From positions 820,671 through 884,670 of the forward strand of contig NZ_LMXH01000002.1 in assembly GCF_001541095.1 (NCBI RefSeq): 64,000 nucleotides of DNA, given 5' to 3'. This DNA is from Paenibacillus sp. FJAT-26967. GTDB lineage: Bacteria > Bacillota > Bacilli > Paenibacillales > NBRC-103111. The notes under the pieces are model-generated. The model was given only the letters and a program-made list of their open reading frames with translations. It was not told the origin of the DNA and did no database searches. Positions 1 through 8,336 of the stretch are shown here, piece after piece (the first letter of the stretch is position 1; each line of letters begins with the position of its first letter). The position numbers were made by a program, and so were the translations under genes.

Positions 1-107
1 CTGACTTCTGCTCAGGTTTGAGCATGAGCGCTTCTTCTCTTGCATATGTTTAATATAAAAAAACTTGCGGTAAAGGTTCTGCAACTGCTGGAAGAGGAGG
101 TGTATGT

Positions 108-521
108 ATGAAATACGATGTTGTTCCGGATAAGCTGCTGCTGGAGATGGATGAAGAAGAAGGGCCGAAGACTGGTGACGGGGAAGTAAATTCTGCAATT
201 TTTCCGCAAAAAATGATCAATGATCTCACCTTACATAGTCAAAATCTTTCCAATGCAGATACGTTAAGAGAACTTTTGTGCTCAGCCGCATTGGAGGAAA
301 CTGCGATTGCTCATTTAATTCATGCCCAAGCCAATAAAATTGAAGCTTTTACAGGCAGGGACAACAGTTTTCCTACTTCGCCTACCAATCAGCAGATAAA
401 TGATTTTCAAAATGGGATTGCACGGGTGTTTGAAGCTATGGTGGAGAAGCAGAAGCAGCTCATTCGAATGATCGAGATCAGCAAACGGCTGTTGGAACAA
501 GATGATTTGAGAGAAGGCTGA
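108..521 (+). CDS. small protein related to the N-terminal domain of exosporium collagen-like proteins
   Basis: A 137-residue protein without signal peptide or membrane segment. Its middle (about residues 55-80) carries SAALEETAIAHLIHAQANKI, which lines up with [20 protein letters not shown] in the BclB-like collagen protein encoded at 926-2170 and with the 99-residue protein at 582-881. The collagen tail is absent. Start ATG at 108 follows an AGGAGG-like site (gaagaggaggtgtatgt). I infer that it belongs to the spore surface or uses the same assembly domain; no enzymatic motif is visible. The acidic N-terminus (residues 12-22, rich in D and E) is not shared with the neighbours. It is the most divergent of the three copies, so the relationship rests on one short conserved helix. 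Confidence 0.7.
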   Translation: MKYDVVPDKLLLEMDEEEGPKTGDGEVNSAIFPQKMINDLTLHSQNLSNADTLRELLCSAALEETAIAHLIHAQANKIEAFTGRDNSFPTSPTNQQINDFQNGIARVFEAMVEKQKQLIRMIEISKRLLEQDDLREG

Positions 522-581
522 GGAGAGAGAATAGAGCGTCCTTATTCTGTCTTCTAAATAGAACTGTAAGGAGATAAGCGT

Positions 582-881
582 ATGTCCCTGCCCGTAGTTC
601 CCAACATTACGCCGGACATTACTTTGACGGCAGAAGATGCTTACAATATGCTTCTAATCTCGATCGCTATGGAAGAAATCGGATTAAGCCACATCATTAA
701 TGCGGAAGCAGAGAAGATTCAGTTTGTCCTGGGAACTCTACATGCCTGCTCAGAGCCAGGGACCATGAAGGAAATTATGCTAATCAACAAAGAAGTCCGG
801 GCAACACTGGATACCGTATTGCTGGAGGAAATGCTGTTGTATAGAAAACTGAATACCATTGTGAATATGATGCACAAATAA
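582..881 (+). CDS. stand-alone homologue of the BclB-like N-terminal domain
   Basis: A 99-residue protein that is almost entirely equivalent to residues 1-95 of the neighbouring collagen-like protein: both have PNITPxI near the N-terminus, then an [14 protein letters not shown]-type helix, then a VLGTL motif and a C-terminal helix. It ends where the collagen repeats start in the larger protein. RBS aaggagataagcgt precedes ATG 582. Such Ser/Ile-rich helical domains head many Bacillales collagen-like spore proteins; I infer a companion or competitor of the large protein in spore-surface assembly. It converges on that gene across a shared terminator. Confidence 0.8.
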   Translation: MSLPVVPNITPDITLTAEDAYNMLLISIAMEEIGLSHIINAEAEKIQFVLGTLHACSEPGTMKEIMLINKEVRATLDTVLLEEMLLYRKLNTIVNMMHK

Positions 882-922
882 GAAACAAGCAGGAAGCTTA
901 ATGAAAGCTCTGCTTGTTTTCT
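881..922. terminator. bidirectional intrinsic terminator
   Basis: Inverted repeat gaaacaagcag / ctgcttgttttc with an inner agctt/aagct stem, lying between the convergent genes ending at 881 and 926. T-runs on one side and A-runs on the other suit termination from both directions. Confidence 0.8.
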
Positions 923-925
923 CAT

Positions 926-2170
926 TTAAGTAATCGACACTCCGCCGCTTGCATATCCCGCTATTGTAGTTGCCAGAGCAATTCCCGTAGTCGTTACGGA
1001 GAAGACTAGCAAGAGGCGGGTTTGGGAAGCAACAGGAATGCTTAAGCCTGTCGCAATAGCATTAATGACAGTGCCTACTGAAAGTATGCCAGTTAGTGCA
1101 GGTAAGGTGACAAGAGCGCCGGCAACCGGGGCGAAGGTGTTGTTAGGTGCAGTTGAGCTGTACAGCTGGGCAGTAATTACAGCCGTTCCAAGTAAAGTGA
1201 GTGCCGTAGTAACACTGAAATATCCGGCGATAGATGTGATCGTACCCGCCCGCGGTATCGAATAGGCAAAGTTGAAAGCCGTACCGCCGGCTCCGGTCAA
1301 ATCAATATTTCCGCCCGTGAGGGAAACACCTGAGAAAGAGTTACCGAATCCGACAAGACTCGTCGTTCCTAACAAGCCGCCTGCAAGCGTTGTTAAGGTA
1401 ACGGGTGCTCCCGAAGAATAAGGGATTATGGCGCTAGAGCCCGTAGGTCCGGTAGGTCCGGTGACACCGGTTGCCCCGGTAGGCCCAGTTGCTCCTGTCG
1501 CTCCGGGGGCAGCGATAAGGGCGTAATCCGGTGATGTTCCCGGTACTCCTGTCGGAGGCGCAGAAATCACAATATAGGTGCCGCCTTCATAAGAGACCAC
1601 CTGACCCAGCGGGTAGGTCGGTGCTGCTCCGGCATCAAAAGCGGTGATTCCTCCCAGGCCAATCCCGATAGGCCCGGTCGATCCTGTCGGACCTGTCGTT
1701 CCGGCAGCGCCAGTGGGACCCGTTGCCCCGGCGGCACCGGTGCTGCCGGTTGCTCCGGCAGGACCTACAGCTCCGGCCAGACCTGTAGGTCCGGTTGCAC
1801 CCGTGGCTCCTGCCGGTCCGACTGGACCGCCGGCTGGTCCTGTAGGTCCGGCAGGACCAGTCGGTCCGATCAGGACGGAAGAGTTAAGGGCACTCTCCAT
1901 TTTGGACTGGAGAAACAGCTGATTCCTGGCGGTAGAGTCCAATGTGCTGCGGATGCTCTGGTTCACTGTCAGCAGGTCGCTGATTGTGGCTGGCGGTCCC
2001 GTCAGACCGGGCAGCGTTCCCAGCACGTACTGCAGCTTCTCTCCTTCCGCATTGATAATGTGACTTAACCCTAATTCTTCTAGTGCAATGGAAGACAAGA
2101 TTAAATTAATGGCGTCTTCTCTAGTTACGCTGATCGTAGGGGTTATATTGGGGAGATTTGCCTGCGACAT
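926..2170 (-). CDS. BclB-like exosporium collagen-like glycoprotein
   Basis: 414 residues starting at ATG 2170, preceded by agaaaggggctt. An upstream extension of the frame to 2323 lacks an RBS. Order: N-terminal helical domain (1-95); Gly-X-Y collagen repeats rich in [14 protein letters not shown] (about 98-170); a 45-residue insert with [16 protein letters not shown] and PDYALIA resembling a CBM5/12-like fold; a second short collagen stretch; and a C-terminal domain beginning near [18 protein letters not shown] and ending in [11 protein letters not shown], the signature of the BclB C-terminal domain. In known BclB/BclA-type proteins the collagen stalk is O-glycosylated at Thr and the C-terminal domain trimerises on the spore exterior. 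Thr-rich triplets fit this. Sporulation-controlled expression is expected but no sigma-K site was verified. Confidence 0.88.
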   Translation of the reverse strand: MSQANLPNITPTISVTREDAINLILSSIALEELGLSHIINAEGEKLQYVLGTLPGLTGPPATISDLLTVNQSIRSTLDSTARNQLFLQSKMESALNSSVLIGPTGPAGPTGPAGGPVGPAGATGATGPTGLAGAVGPAGATGSTGAAGATGPTGAAGTTGPTGSTGPIGIGLGGITAFDAGAAPTYPLGQVVSYEGGTYIVISAPPTGVPGTSPDYALIAAPGATGATGPTGATGVTGPTGPTGSSAIIPYSSGAPVTLTTLAGGLLGTTSLVGFGNSFSGVSLTGGNIDLTGAGGTAFNFAYSIPRAGTITSIAGYFSVTTALTLLGTAVITAQLYSSTAPNNTFAPVAGALVTLPALTGILSVGTVINAIATGLSIPVASQTRLLLVFSVTTTGIALATTIAGYASGGVSIT

Positions 2171-2457
2171 TGAATAAGCCCCTTTCTGAATGGAATGAAT
2201 AGTTATCTTCAGTTGCATTTTATTCGGGAACAGGCAGGATGATTGTACTGTACCAAGATATGGGCTAGTAGCTGTTCGAACCGATGTACGTGAGATCCTA
2301 CTGAGATCCTGCACAACCAACAACCGTGAATCATACGATAAATTACTTCAAACTACAGGGGTAAGGGTTAACTATGCACAGCATTAAGGACCAACATCCC
2401 ACTATGACCGACTGGTCTCTGTAGGTAGGAATTCCATTGTTTATTAAGGAGACGGCC

Positions 2458-3156
2458 ATGCATAGATTTTGGGAAAGATTGATCAAACCGGCGATGGTTG
2501 CGGTACAGCCTGGAACAATCGTTGAGATCGGCTCCTTAACAGGACTGACCACGGTAAAATTGCTCGAATATTGCAGAGCTGTGGAAGGGAAATGCATCAG
2601 TATTGATCCTTATCCTCAATACGATGTGACCGTCTTTAAAGCGTTCTATAAGGAGAGGTTCGAGGTACTGGAGCAGCTAAGCTTAGAGGCGCTGCCTCAA
2701 ATCGATTCATGCGACATGCTGTTCATTGACGGGGATCACAATTGGTATACCGTATACCATGAGTTGAAGCAGGCCGAACGGATTGCGAAGCTTCAAGGAA
2801 GGTTTCCAGTTATCGTCTTGCATGATACACAGTGGCCTTATGGTCGCAGAGATATGTATTATCAGCCTGATAACATACCGGATGAACACCGCAAGCCTCA
2901 TGCCAAGAGAGGAATAGAGCCCGGACAGTCAGAACTCCTTGAATTTGGAGGCTTCAATTGCACCGTAGATAATGCCTTATTTGAAAAGGGAGAACGAAAC
3001 GGCGTGCTGACTGCTGTTGAGGATTTTATGCAGGAAACGGAGTATCCTCTCCAGTTTAAACAAGCACTTTCCAATAACGGTTTAGGATTCCTCTATCCCA
3101 GAGATAAAAAAATGGATGCAATCATCTCTTATCTGATAGAAACTTCAGGCTTGTAA
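2458..3156 (+). CDS. class I SAM-dependent methyltransferase (Methyltransf_24 type)
   Basis: 232 residues. Start ATG 2458 is preceded by aaggagacggcc; the longer frame from TTG 2437 contains this RBS inside it and is rejected. The SAM-binding signature is TIVEIGSLTGLTTVKLLEY near residues 22-40, followed by an acidic ISIDPYPQYD loop and a DMLFIDGDHNWYTVYHEL segment typical of methyltransferases related to cephalosporin hydroxylase. The HDTQWPYGRRDM motif suits metal/substrate binding. The substrate is unknown; next to a collagen-like spore glycoprotein, methylation of a surface sugar is a reasonable inference because BclA-type glycans carry O-methyl sugars. It is divergent from that gene, with about 290 bp between starts. 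Confidence 0.8.
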   Translation: MHRFWERLIKPAMVAVQPGTIVEIGSLTGLTTVKLLEYCRAVEGKCISIDPYPQYDVTVFKAFYKERFEVLEQLSLEALPQIDSCDMLFIDGDHNWYTVYHELKQAERIAKLQGRFPVIVLHDTQWPYGRRDMYYQPDNIPDEHRKPHAKRGIEPGQSELLEFGGFNCTVDNALFEKGERNGVLTAVEDFMQETEYPLQFKQALSNNGLGFLYPRDKKMDAIISYLIETSGL

Positions 3157-3211
3157 GTTAATTGACTAATCTTGACAGATTCTACGCATGCTAATGGATG
3201 AGGTGATGATG

Positions 3212-3541
3212 ATGAGTCAGGATCCATCCAGTCCAAATTTCGAGGAAATATATAAGAACTACAGGCAGCAGGGAGCTGTGCATGCAAATGAGGAACAACT
3301 TCAGGCAGCTGCGGCAGAAGGACAAGAGTTTATTATTGCTGTGCGAAAAAACAACGATGGTGATATCATAGCCGTTCAAACCTCGTCGGGGCGCGAACTG
3401 GACTATGTGACGGCTCTAAGCGAAGCGAAAAACGGGGCACTTGCCAATGTAGATGTGTTCCACCGCTACGGACGCGATATTCTGCGCAGTGAGCCGGATG
3501 GCGTTAAAGACAACAATCTGGATAATCTGCCGTTGTTTTAA
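3212..3541 (+). CDS. DUF3892 family protein
   Basis: A 109-residue soluble protein. Three consecutive ATG codons (3206, 3209, 3212) follow ggatgaggtg; the last gives the best spacing. The core EFIIAVRKNNDGDIIAVQ-x-SSGRELDYVTAL-x-EAKNG-x-LANVDVFHRYGRDILRSEPDG matches the DUF3892 pattern of small Bacillales proteins. No function is established for the family. The gene ends in a strong terminator that it shares with the convergent gene at 3623. Confidence 0.75.
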   Translation: MSQDPSSPNFEEIYKNYRQQGAVHANEEQLQAAAAEGQEFIIAVRKNNDGDIIAVQTSSGRELDYVTALSEAKNGALANVDVFHRYGRDILRSEPDGVKDNNLDNLPLF

Positions 3542-3559
3542 TCATGCACCGAACGTCAA

Positions 3560-3587
3560 AGAGCCTGAGGAATTCCTCAGGCTCTTG
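3560..3587. terminator. perfect palindromic terminator
   Basis: GAGCCTGAGG-AATT-CCTCAGGCTC followed by ttgctt, between convergent genes; about ten perfect base pairs. Confidence 0.85.
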
Positions 3588-3622
3588 CTTACATTTAAAT
3601 GGATAACAAGTTCTTTTGAATA

Positions 3623-4963
3623 TCAGTGCGGTCTGTATATGGAATATCCAAAATGATAGAGGGAAGAGTCATTGGAAACCAGCTGGTTTCCATTGGAGTA
3701 AACCTGGAATGGAATAATATCGTAATAATGATAAGAGGCATAACCGGTGAACATGTTCTGACCGATAGCCGGTTGAATCCCGCTGATGGTTACGCTGAAG
3801 GAACCCGTACTGCTTGTTGTGGTCGATGCAGAATAAACCTGATTATTCAGTTTGGTTTGGATAAGAACGGTAACCGGAGCATTAAACGCTGGTGCACCGG
3901 AGGCATCTTGGGCCAAACCTGTGACGGTCATATAGTTCTGAACTCTCCATTTGTTTCCTTGGCCATAATTGATACGCGCACCTGCGTCAATATTCGGATC
4001 GGAGGTGATGCTTTGAATATTGACTTGCGTAGGCGTTTTGAATTCATTGAACGCAAGCGTGTAGGGAGCGGAGGCATTCGATGAGTTCAGTGAAACGACT
4101 CGCAAGTAATACGTACCCGCACCAAGGGAGGCGTCAACGTTCGTATTCTGATTAACAGAGCCGACTGAACCTAGATTCTGATTGAAAATTTGAAGCTGGT
4201 AATTAGTCCCCGCGGCTGTGTTGGACAAATTAATATGAAATTTTTTGGAGGCCGTAACCGTTAATTTGAACCAGTCTGCATCCAGAGTATTATCAATCGT
4301 CTGCTGGTTAACGGTGAAAGAGTCGGTCTTCAGCTGTGCATGCCAAATATTATCGTCCGGCTCGGCCGCATCATAGACAGGTGATTGTACGACGGTGAAA
4401 TAATAAGGATTTACCGCATCGAATCCTGCATAGGCATCCACAGCCAGAAAGTAAATTCCCGCTGGAGCGATCCGGCTTATTTGTTCGTTTGAACCTGGTC
4501 CGTAAGAGGAAACTTCCTGCTCAACCAATTGACTGGTAGCAGGATCATACCGGAACAAATACAAGTCATAATCGACTGACGCCGACTGTACGGTCTGAAG
4601 GTAGGCCGTCAGCTTGCCGGGCGAGTTCGTTTGGAGAACATACCATCTTTGACCGCTTGCTTCCGATATCTTATCGGAATATACAGCTCCCGTTACGACG
4701 GTGGCAGCTGAGCCCGGACTGTCATTAATTGCCGTAGTGACCAGCGAATTCTGAAGTCGTGCCTCCAGCTTACCGGCTTTGGGCGCATCAAGCTGCGTGC
4801 GCGGGTCTGCAAGAGACTGCTGCGGCACCTTGCTCTCCACATTAGGCGTCAATTGCTGCGTCTGGTTAACCGGAGCTACAGCTGCTTCCGCTTTTCCACC
4901 GAATCCGCTTACCAGTACCGATGCGATAATAAGTGCGGACCCTACAATATTCCTGAACCTCAT
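3623..4963 (-). CDS. secreted protein with pre-peptidase C-terminal (PPC) domains
   Basis: 446 residues with a clear signal peptide (MRFRNIVGSALIIASVLVSG, cleavage near AEA). Two PPC-like beta-sandwich modules follow. The first is at about 85-190, with GQRWYVLQT, YDLYLFRYD and GIYFLAVDAYAG. The second is at about 195-305, with AEPDDNIWHA, LDADWFKLTV and AGTYYLRVVS. Then comes a C-terminal Ig/filamin-like domain (about 330-430). PPC domains usually sit at the C-terminus of secreted proteases, but no protease domain is present, so this looks like an extracellular binding or matrix protein. Start ATG 4963 has ggagagggagttt upstream. Confidence 0.75.
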   Translation of the reverse strand: MRFRNIVGSALIIASVLVSGFGGKAEAAVAPVNQTQQLTPNVESKVPQQSLADPRTQLDAPKAGKLEARLQNSLVTTAINDSPGSAATVVTGAVYSDKISEASGQRWYVLQTNSPGKLTAYLQTVQSASVDYDLYLFRYDPATSQLVEQEVSSYGPGSNEQISRIAPAGIYFLAVDAYAGFDAVNPYYFTVVQSPVYDAAEPDDNIWHAQLKTDSFTVNQQTIDNTLDADWFKLTVTASKKFHINLSNTAAGTNYQLQIFNQNLGSVGSVNQNTNVDASLGAGTYYLRVVSLNSSNASAPYTLAFNEFKTPTQVNIQSITSDPNIDAGARINYGQGNKWRVQNYMTVTGLAQDASGAPAFNAPVTVLIQTKLNNQVYSASTTTSSTGSFSVTISGIQPAIGQNMFTGYASYHYYDIIPFQVYSNGNQLVSNDSSLYHFGYSIYRPH

Positions 4964-5538
4964 AAACTCCCTCTCCTTCTCCTATTCAAAATGTGACCGC
5001 GGCTGCGGTTATATGTAAGCGTAGTTATACGCCTCATACCAAAATAAACTCTAGTACGGTTTACCGGATATTACTTGTGCCGAATATTACTGGAATCGAA
5101 GGGAAAGGGAGACTATCTTTGTAAAGGAATAGGAGGAGCGAGAATGGTGAGAATGCAGCAGAGCTGAAGAGCTATAAGTAGAATTGGAATAGATAAGTTA
5201 ACCATAATCAAGTAATTATAGCTGAATTCTAGCATGTGGTTTCAAGATATGTCAATGCATTACATTATTGGATTTTTAATAGGACTTATTCTGGTTGATT
5301 GTATTAGTTCCCAAAATAAATAAAACATATTTATACCTTTTAAGGATATAATTGTTATTCCGTGAGTCTGATATAATAATTGCGAAAGAAAAAAATGATC
5401 TATACTCCATAATTAAATATATAAAAACGCCTGAAAAAGCAGCATGAGCTCGTTTCCCGCTAGTAAGAGAAGGGAGCGGTCTCTGCTTTTTTTAATGATC
5501 CGTGATTTAAGCGGAAAACAATAGGTAGAGGGATAACA
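4964..5538. other. intergenic region without a recognised gene
   Basis: AT-rich and rich in stops. It contains the promoter area of the secreted PPC gene on its left and a long imperfect hairpin (aaaaagcag at 5434-5442 with ctgctttttt at 5482-5491) on its right. I see no homology-bearing frame in it. Confidence 0.5.
5430..5492 (+). terminator. long imperfect hairpin ending in T-run
   Basis: aaaaagcag pairs with ctgctttttt over a roughly 40-nt interior that can form further pairs (cccgct/agcgg). It could be a terminator of an unseen transcript or a leader structure for the tiny frame at 5539. No upstream gene on this strand would need it. Confidence 0.4.
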
Positions 5539-5625
5539 ATGGTCCATATGGACGAACAATGGCTGGAGCTGATCGGCAAGCGGGAACAAGCAAAGCAGGA
5601 GGCCATGCTGGACGGTTTTTCGTAA
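5539..5625 (+). CDS. candidate 28-residue small protein
   Basis: ATG 5539 is preceded by ggtagagggataaca and the frame runs 28 codons, giving a Glu/Lys/Gln-rich amphipathic peptide (MVHMDEQWLELIGKREQAKQ...). A terminator-like hairpin follows 12 nt later. No homologue is recognised. It may be a real micro-protein or the 5' end of a lost gene; the flanking hairpins are the only support. Confidence 0.3.
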   Translation: MVHMDEQWLELIGKREQAKQEAMLDGFS

Positions 5626-5636
5626 ATCGGTAAATG

Positions 5637-5679
5637 TAAAAAGCTTCCCTGGTTCCAGGCTGGGGCCTGCGCTTTTTCG
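5637..5679 (+). terminator. terminator-like hairpin after the tiny frame
   Basis: AAAAAGC ... GCTTTTT with an inner CAGGC-TGGG-GCCTG stem, immediately downstream of the 28-codon frame. Confidence 0.5.
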
Positions 5680-5772
5680 TCGTTTCGGATTATGAACTTT
5701 CGTCAGCCTAAATAGGCAGGGGTCTCGACTTATTTCCTGAAAGGACATACTCCCGTCTATTGGCCTTTAATC

Positions 5773-6519
5773 TTACTGGGCTGTTAAAATCAGTGGTCCG
5801 TCTGGCGTGACTGCGATTGTATGCTCATACTGCGCCGACAACTTGCCGTCGGCCGTTCTCGCTGTCCAACGATCTTCGTCGATCGTGATTCGGAACGTAC
5901 CTTCGTTGATCATCGGTTCAATCGTAAAAACCATGCCTTCCTTTAACCGAATGCCTTTACCGGCTGCGCCGATATGCTCGTAGCTCGGCTCCTCGTGCAG
6001 GCTCCGCCCGATCCCGTGGGCCAGCAGATCGCGTACGACTGAATAGCCATTCGCTTCCGCATGCCGTTGAATCGCTGACGTTATGTCACCGAGCCGGCTA
6101 CCGGGGAGAGCGCGGGCGATCCCGAGATCTAAGCATTCCTTTGTCACCTTCATTAATTTTTGTGCCTCCGGCCGGATATTGCCCACCGCGTAACACCAGC
6201 ACGAATCCCCGAACCATCCGCCGTATTCCACGACGATGTCTAGCTTCAGCAAGTCGCCGTCCATAAGCTCCCGGTTCGAAGGAATGCCGTGGGCCACTAC
6301 ATCGTTGACCGAAGTACAGGTTTCGGCGGGAAAACCGTTGTATCCTTTCGTAAACTGCTTGCCGCCCAGCTTGGTGATATGTCTGGCAACAAAGTCATTG
6401 ATTTCCCGGGTGGTAATTCCAGGCTGGATCAGTTTGGTCACCTCGCGGTAGCAGTCCGCAACGATTTGGCTCGCCGGCTTCATCTCTTCGATTTCCCTAG
6501 GTGATTTTAAAATGATCAT
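5773..6519 (-). CDS. map: type I methionine aminopeptidase (probably a secondary copy)
   Basis: 248 residues, the usual length of bacterial type Ia MetAP. Removes the initiator Met from nascent proteins. The five metal ligands are present: Asp in LKLDIVVEYGGWFGDSCW (two), His in LLAHGIGRSLHEEP, Glu in GMVFTIEPMI and Glu in SAQYEHTIAV; HGIPSNREL matches the substrate-site His loop. The RBS aaggagcg is about 12 nt from ATG 6519. It lies 26 bp downstream of a TetR gene rather than in the ribosomal adk-map-infA cluster, so I infer a non-housekeeping paralogue. No adjacent peptide deformylase or initiation factor is seen. Confidence 0.9.
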   Translation of the reverse strand: MIILKSPREIEEMKPASQIVADCYREVTKLIQPGITTREINDFVARHITKLGGKQFTKGYNGFPAETCTSVNDVVAHGIPSNRELMDGDLLKLDIVVEYGGWFGDSCWCYAVGNIRPEAQKLMKVTKECLDLGIARALPGSRLGDITSAIQRHAEANGYSVVRDLLAHGIGRSLHEEPSYEHIGAAGKGIRLKEGMVFTIEPMINEGTFRITIDEDRWTARTADGKLSAQYEHTIAVTPDGPLILTAQ

Positions 6520-6545
6520 ATTTGTTTATTCGCTCCTTATTAACT

Positions 6546-7280
6546 TTATAATTTTAAAAACCGGGCGATATCCATGGCCTCCTCATGCAGCTTTCCGCGG
6601 CGAAGCGAAAGCGAGGCGCAGCCGACCAAGGCGGCCAGCAGCATTTCCGCGCACTGCAGCCAGTACGGCGGCTCCGCCGTGTTTACGCCGGAAGCGGCAG
6701 CTCCGTCCGCTGCATGCTCGTTTTCCAGCAGCACGACCAGCGGCGTGAGCACCTCCCGGCGAAAGGCGGCCGCGAGCGGGGCTGAGCGCGCTTCAGGCAG
6801 CCAGGAAAAGCTCTCCCCGGCGAGCTTATGCAGCAGATACAGGGCGTGGTCGTCCGCCCAAAGCTGCATCAGCCGGACGCCGGCGGCGGCTGTGGGGCCA
6901 AGCTTTGCGGCAGCGGCTGTTTGCCGGCTTTCGCTTCGGGAATCCGCATCAGCCGAGTTCCCGGTGAAAGCCTCCGCAGCGTAGCCCCAATGCCCGTCCG
7001 CTGGAGCCTGCCCTGATGCCAAAGCGCTCGGGACCTCCAGCGGTGCCTCCAGCCATCTCCCGGCCCGCTCCAACGCGTCCCATAGCAGATCGTGGAGCAA
7101 ATCGCCCTTATTGCTGTAATAATGGTATACCGTGCCATAGCCGAGTTCCGCCTGCGCGGCCACATCGCGGATTTCCAGTAAAGGCCCTTTATTTAAAAAC
7201 ACGTCGGCAGCTGCTTTCCGGATTTGCGCCAGACGCCGCAGCCGTATCTCTTCGTTTTGTTCCTTCGTGCGTGGAGTCAT
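6546..7280 (-). CDS. TetR/AcrR family transcriptional regulator
   Basis: 244 residues. The N-terminal HTH (about 15-60) has the TetR signature IRDVAAQAELGYGTVYHYYSNKGDLLHDL. The C-terminal ligand domain is Ala-rich and carries an apparent low-complexity insertion (about 85-125). The gene is visibly more GC-rich than its neighbours. RBS gaggtgaacggaaga precedes ATG 7280. It is the first gene of a likely two-gene unit with the downstream methionine aminopeptidase. Ligand unknown. Confidence 0.85.
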   Translation of the reverse strand: MTPRTKEQNEEIRLRRLAQIRKAAADVFLNKGPLLEIRDVAAQAELGYGTVYHYYSNKGDLLHDLLWDALERAGRWLEAPLEVPSALASGQAPADGHWGYAAEAFTGNSADADSRSESRQTAAAAKLGPTAAAGVRLMQLWADDHALYLLHKLAGESFSWLPEARSAPLAAAFRREVLTPLVVLLENEHAADGAAASGVNTAEPPYWLQCAEMLLAALVGCASLSLRRGKLHEEAMDIARFLKL

Positions 7281-7708
7281 CTCTTCCGTTCACCTCTTTA
7301 TTTTTGACCTGCTACTATGTCAATATAAACCATCGCCTTGCGAATAACAAGAGATTAGCTCGTGGATTCCGGTTTAACCTAGTAAACGGTGTAGATTCTT
7401 TCGACATGGTGGACAAGAAGTTATATTTCAATATGATGAATCGGCTGTCGGATTGAGATAACACCATAATAGAAATTGCTTATATATTTGAAGGTAAAAT
7501 AAAAGATGAGTAGAACTTCACTTATAAATAAGATTAAACAGAACTATTACAATAATTCTCAGAAGAAATAATAGGGTACATATACTACCAACTTTGATGA
7601 ATTGTTATACGTATTATTAACAAAGTTTACATTGTAGTTGATGGCTATATATTTTAAATTCATCTTTAGATGATAATAATGCTGTTATTTTTTCGAGGAG
7701 TGAATAGT
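7281..7708. other. AT-rich intergenic region with a possible coding relic
   Basis: About 430 bp. Up to 7456 one plus-strand frame reads like a protein C-terminus (NLVNGVDSFDMVDKKLYF, stop at 7454-7456) without a start or RBS. I cannot assign it. From about 7460 the sequence is low-complexity AT-rich and marks the left edge of the accessory block. Nothing else is seen. Confidence 0.4.
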
Positions 7709-8290
7709 ATGCAGACCAACCTTTACTTTGTAAGACATGCGGAATCCGTGTATGCGGCGGGAGCAGAACGCACAAGAGGTTTGACGGAGCAAGGTAAACA
7801 AGACGCAGGCAGAGTGAGAAACCTGCTAATGGGCGAGCAAATTGAAATCCTTGTATCGAGTCCTTATGAACGGGCTGCAGCTACCATTCGGGAGTTGTCA
7901 CATGTATTAAAGATTGAGGTAATTATTGAAGAAGACTTACGGGAAAGGCAGTTAACAGGAGAAGGTTATGAAATCAAATCAGAGCATTTTTATATGTCGA
8001 AGCAGAAGCTGTATGAGGAATGGGATTTCTCTTTTCCTGGTGGAGAGTCCAGTAGTCAGGCTCAGAAGAGAGCTGTACATGTCCTAAATAAGTTAATGAA
8101 TGAGTTTGCCGGTAAACGAATTGTCGTCGGGACCCATGGAGATATTATGGCACTCATGATGAATTATTTTAACCCCCGTTATGATTATGATTTTTGGAGA
8201 TCGACTACGATGCCGGATATTTATAAGTTAGAATTTGCCGACAAGAAATTGCAGGAAGTAACGAGACTTTGGAGCGAGCGGATAATTTGA
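7709..8290 (+). CDS. histidine phosphatase family protein
   Basis: 193 residues. ATG 7709 follows cgaggagtgaatagt; the upstream ATG at 7670 has no RBS. The phosphoglycerate-mutase-like RHG motif is LYFVRHAESVY (catalytic His near residue 9) and the second conserved His lies in VVGTHGDIMAL. The LTEQGKQDA motif and SSPYERAAATIREL are typical of the branch that dephosphorylates small phosphoesters. Substrate unknown. It is followed 46 bp later by a HAD gene, possibly co-transcribed. Confidence 0.85.
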   Translation: MQTNLYFVRHAESVYAAGAERTRGLTEQGKQDAGRVRNLLMGEQIEILVSSPYERAAATIRELSHVLKIEVIIEEDLRERQLTGEGYEIKSEHFYMSKQKLYEEWDFSFPGGESSSQAQKRAVHVLNKLMNEFAGKRIVVGTHGDIMALMMNYFNPRYDYDFWRSTTMPDIYKLEFADKKLQEVTRLWSERII

Positions 8291-8336
8291 TTATTCAATA
8301 ATATTTTGACAAGGTTGATCATGGAGTGATAGATAG

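Noticed and set aside
1660-1870. Possible repeat array or CRISPR
   Set aside because: The 9-bp periodic repeats encode Gly-X-Y triplets and have no spacers.
1644-1922. Pro-rich plus-strand frame ([10 protein letters not shown] repeats)
   Set aside because: Antisense of the collagen Gly-X-Y repeats; repeat periodicity keeps the frame open.
5413-5748. 111-residue minus-strand frame
   Set aside because: No RBS, no domain pattern, spans the two hairpins and the opposite-strand tiny frame; likely chance.
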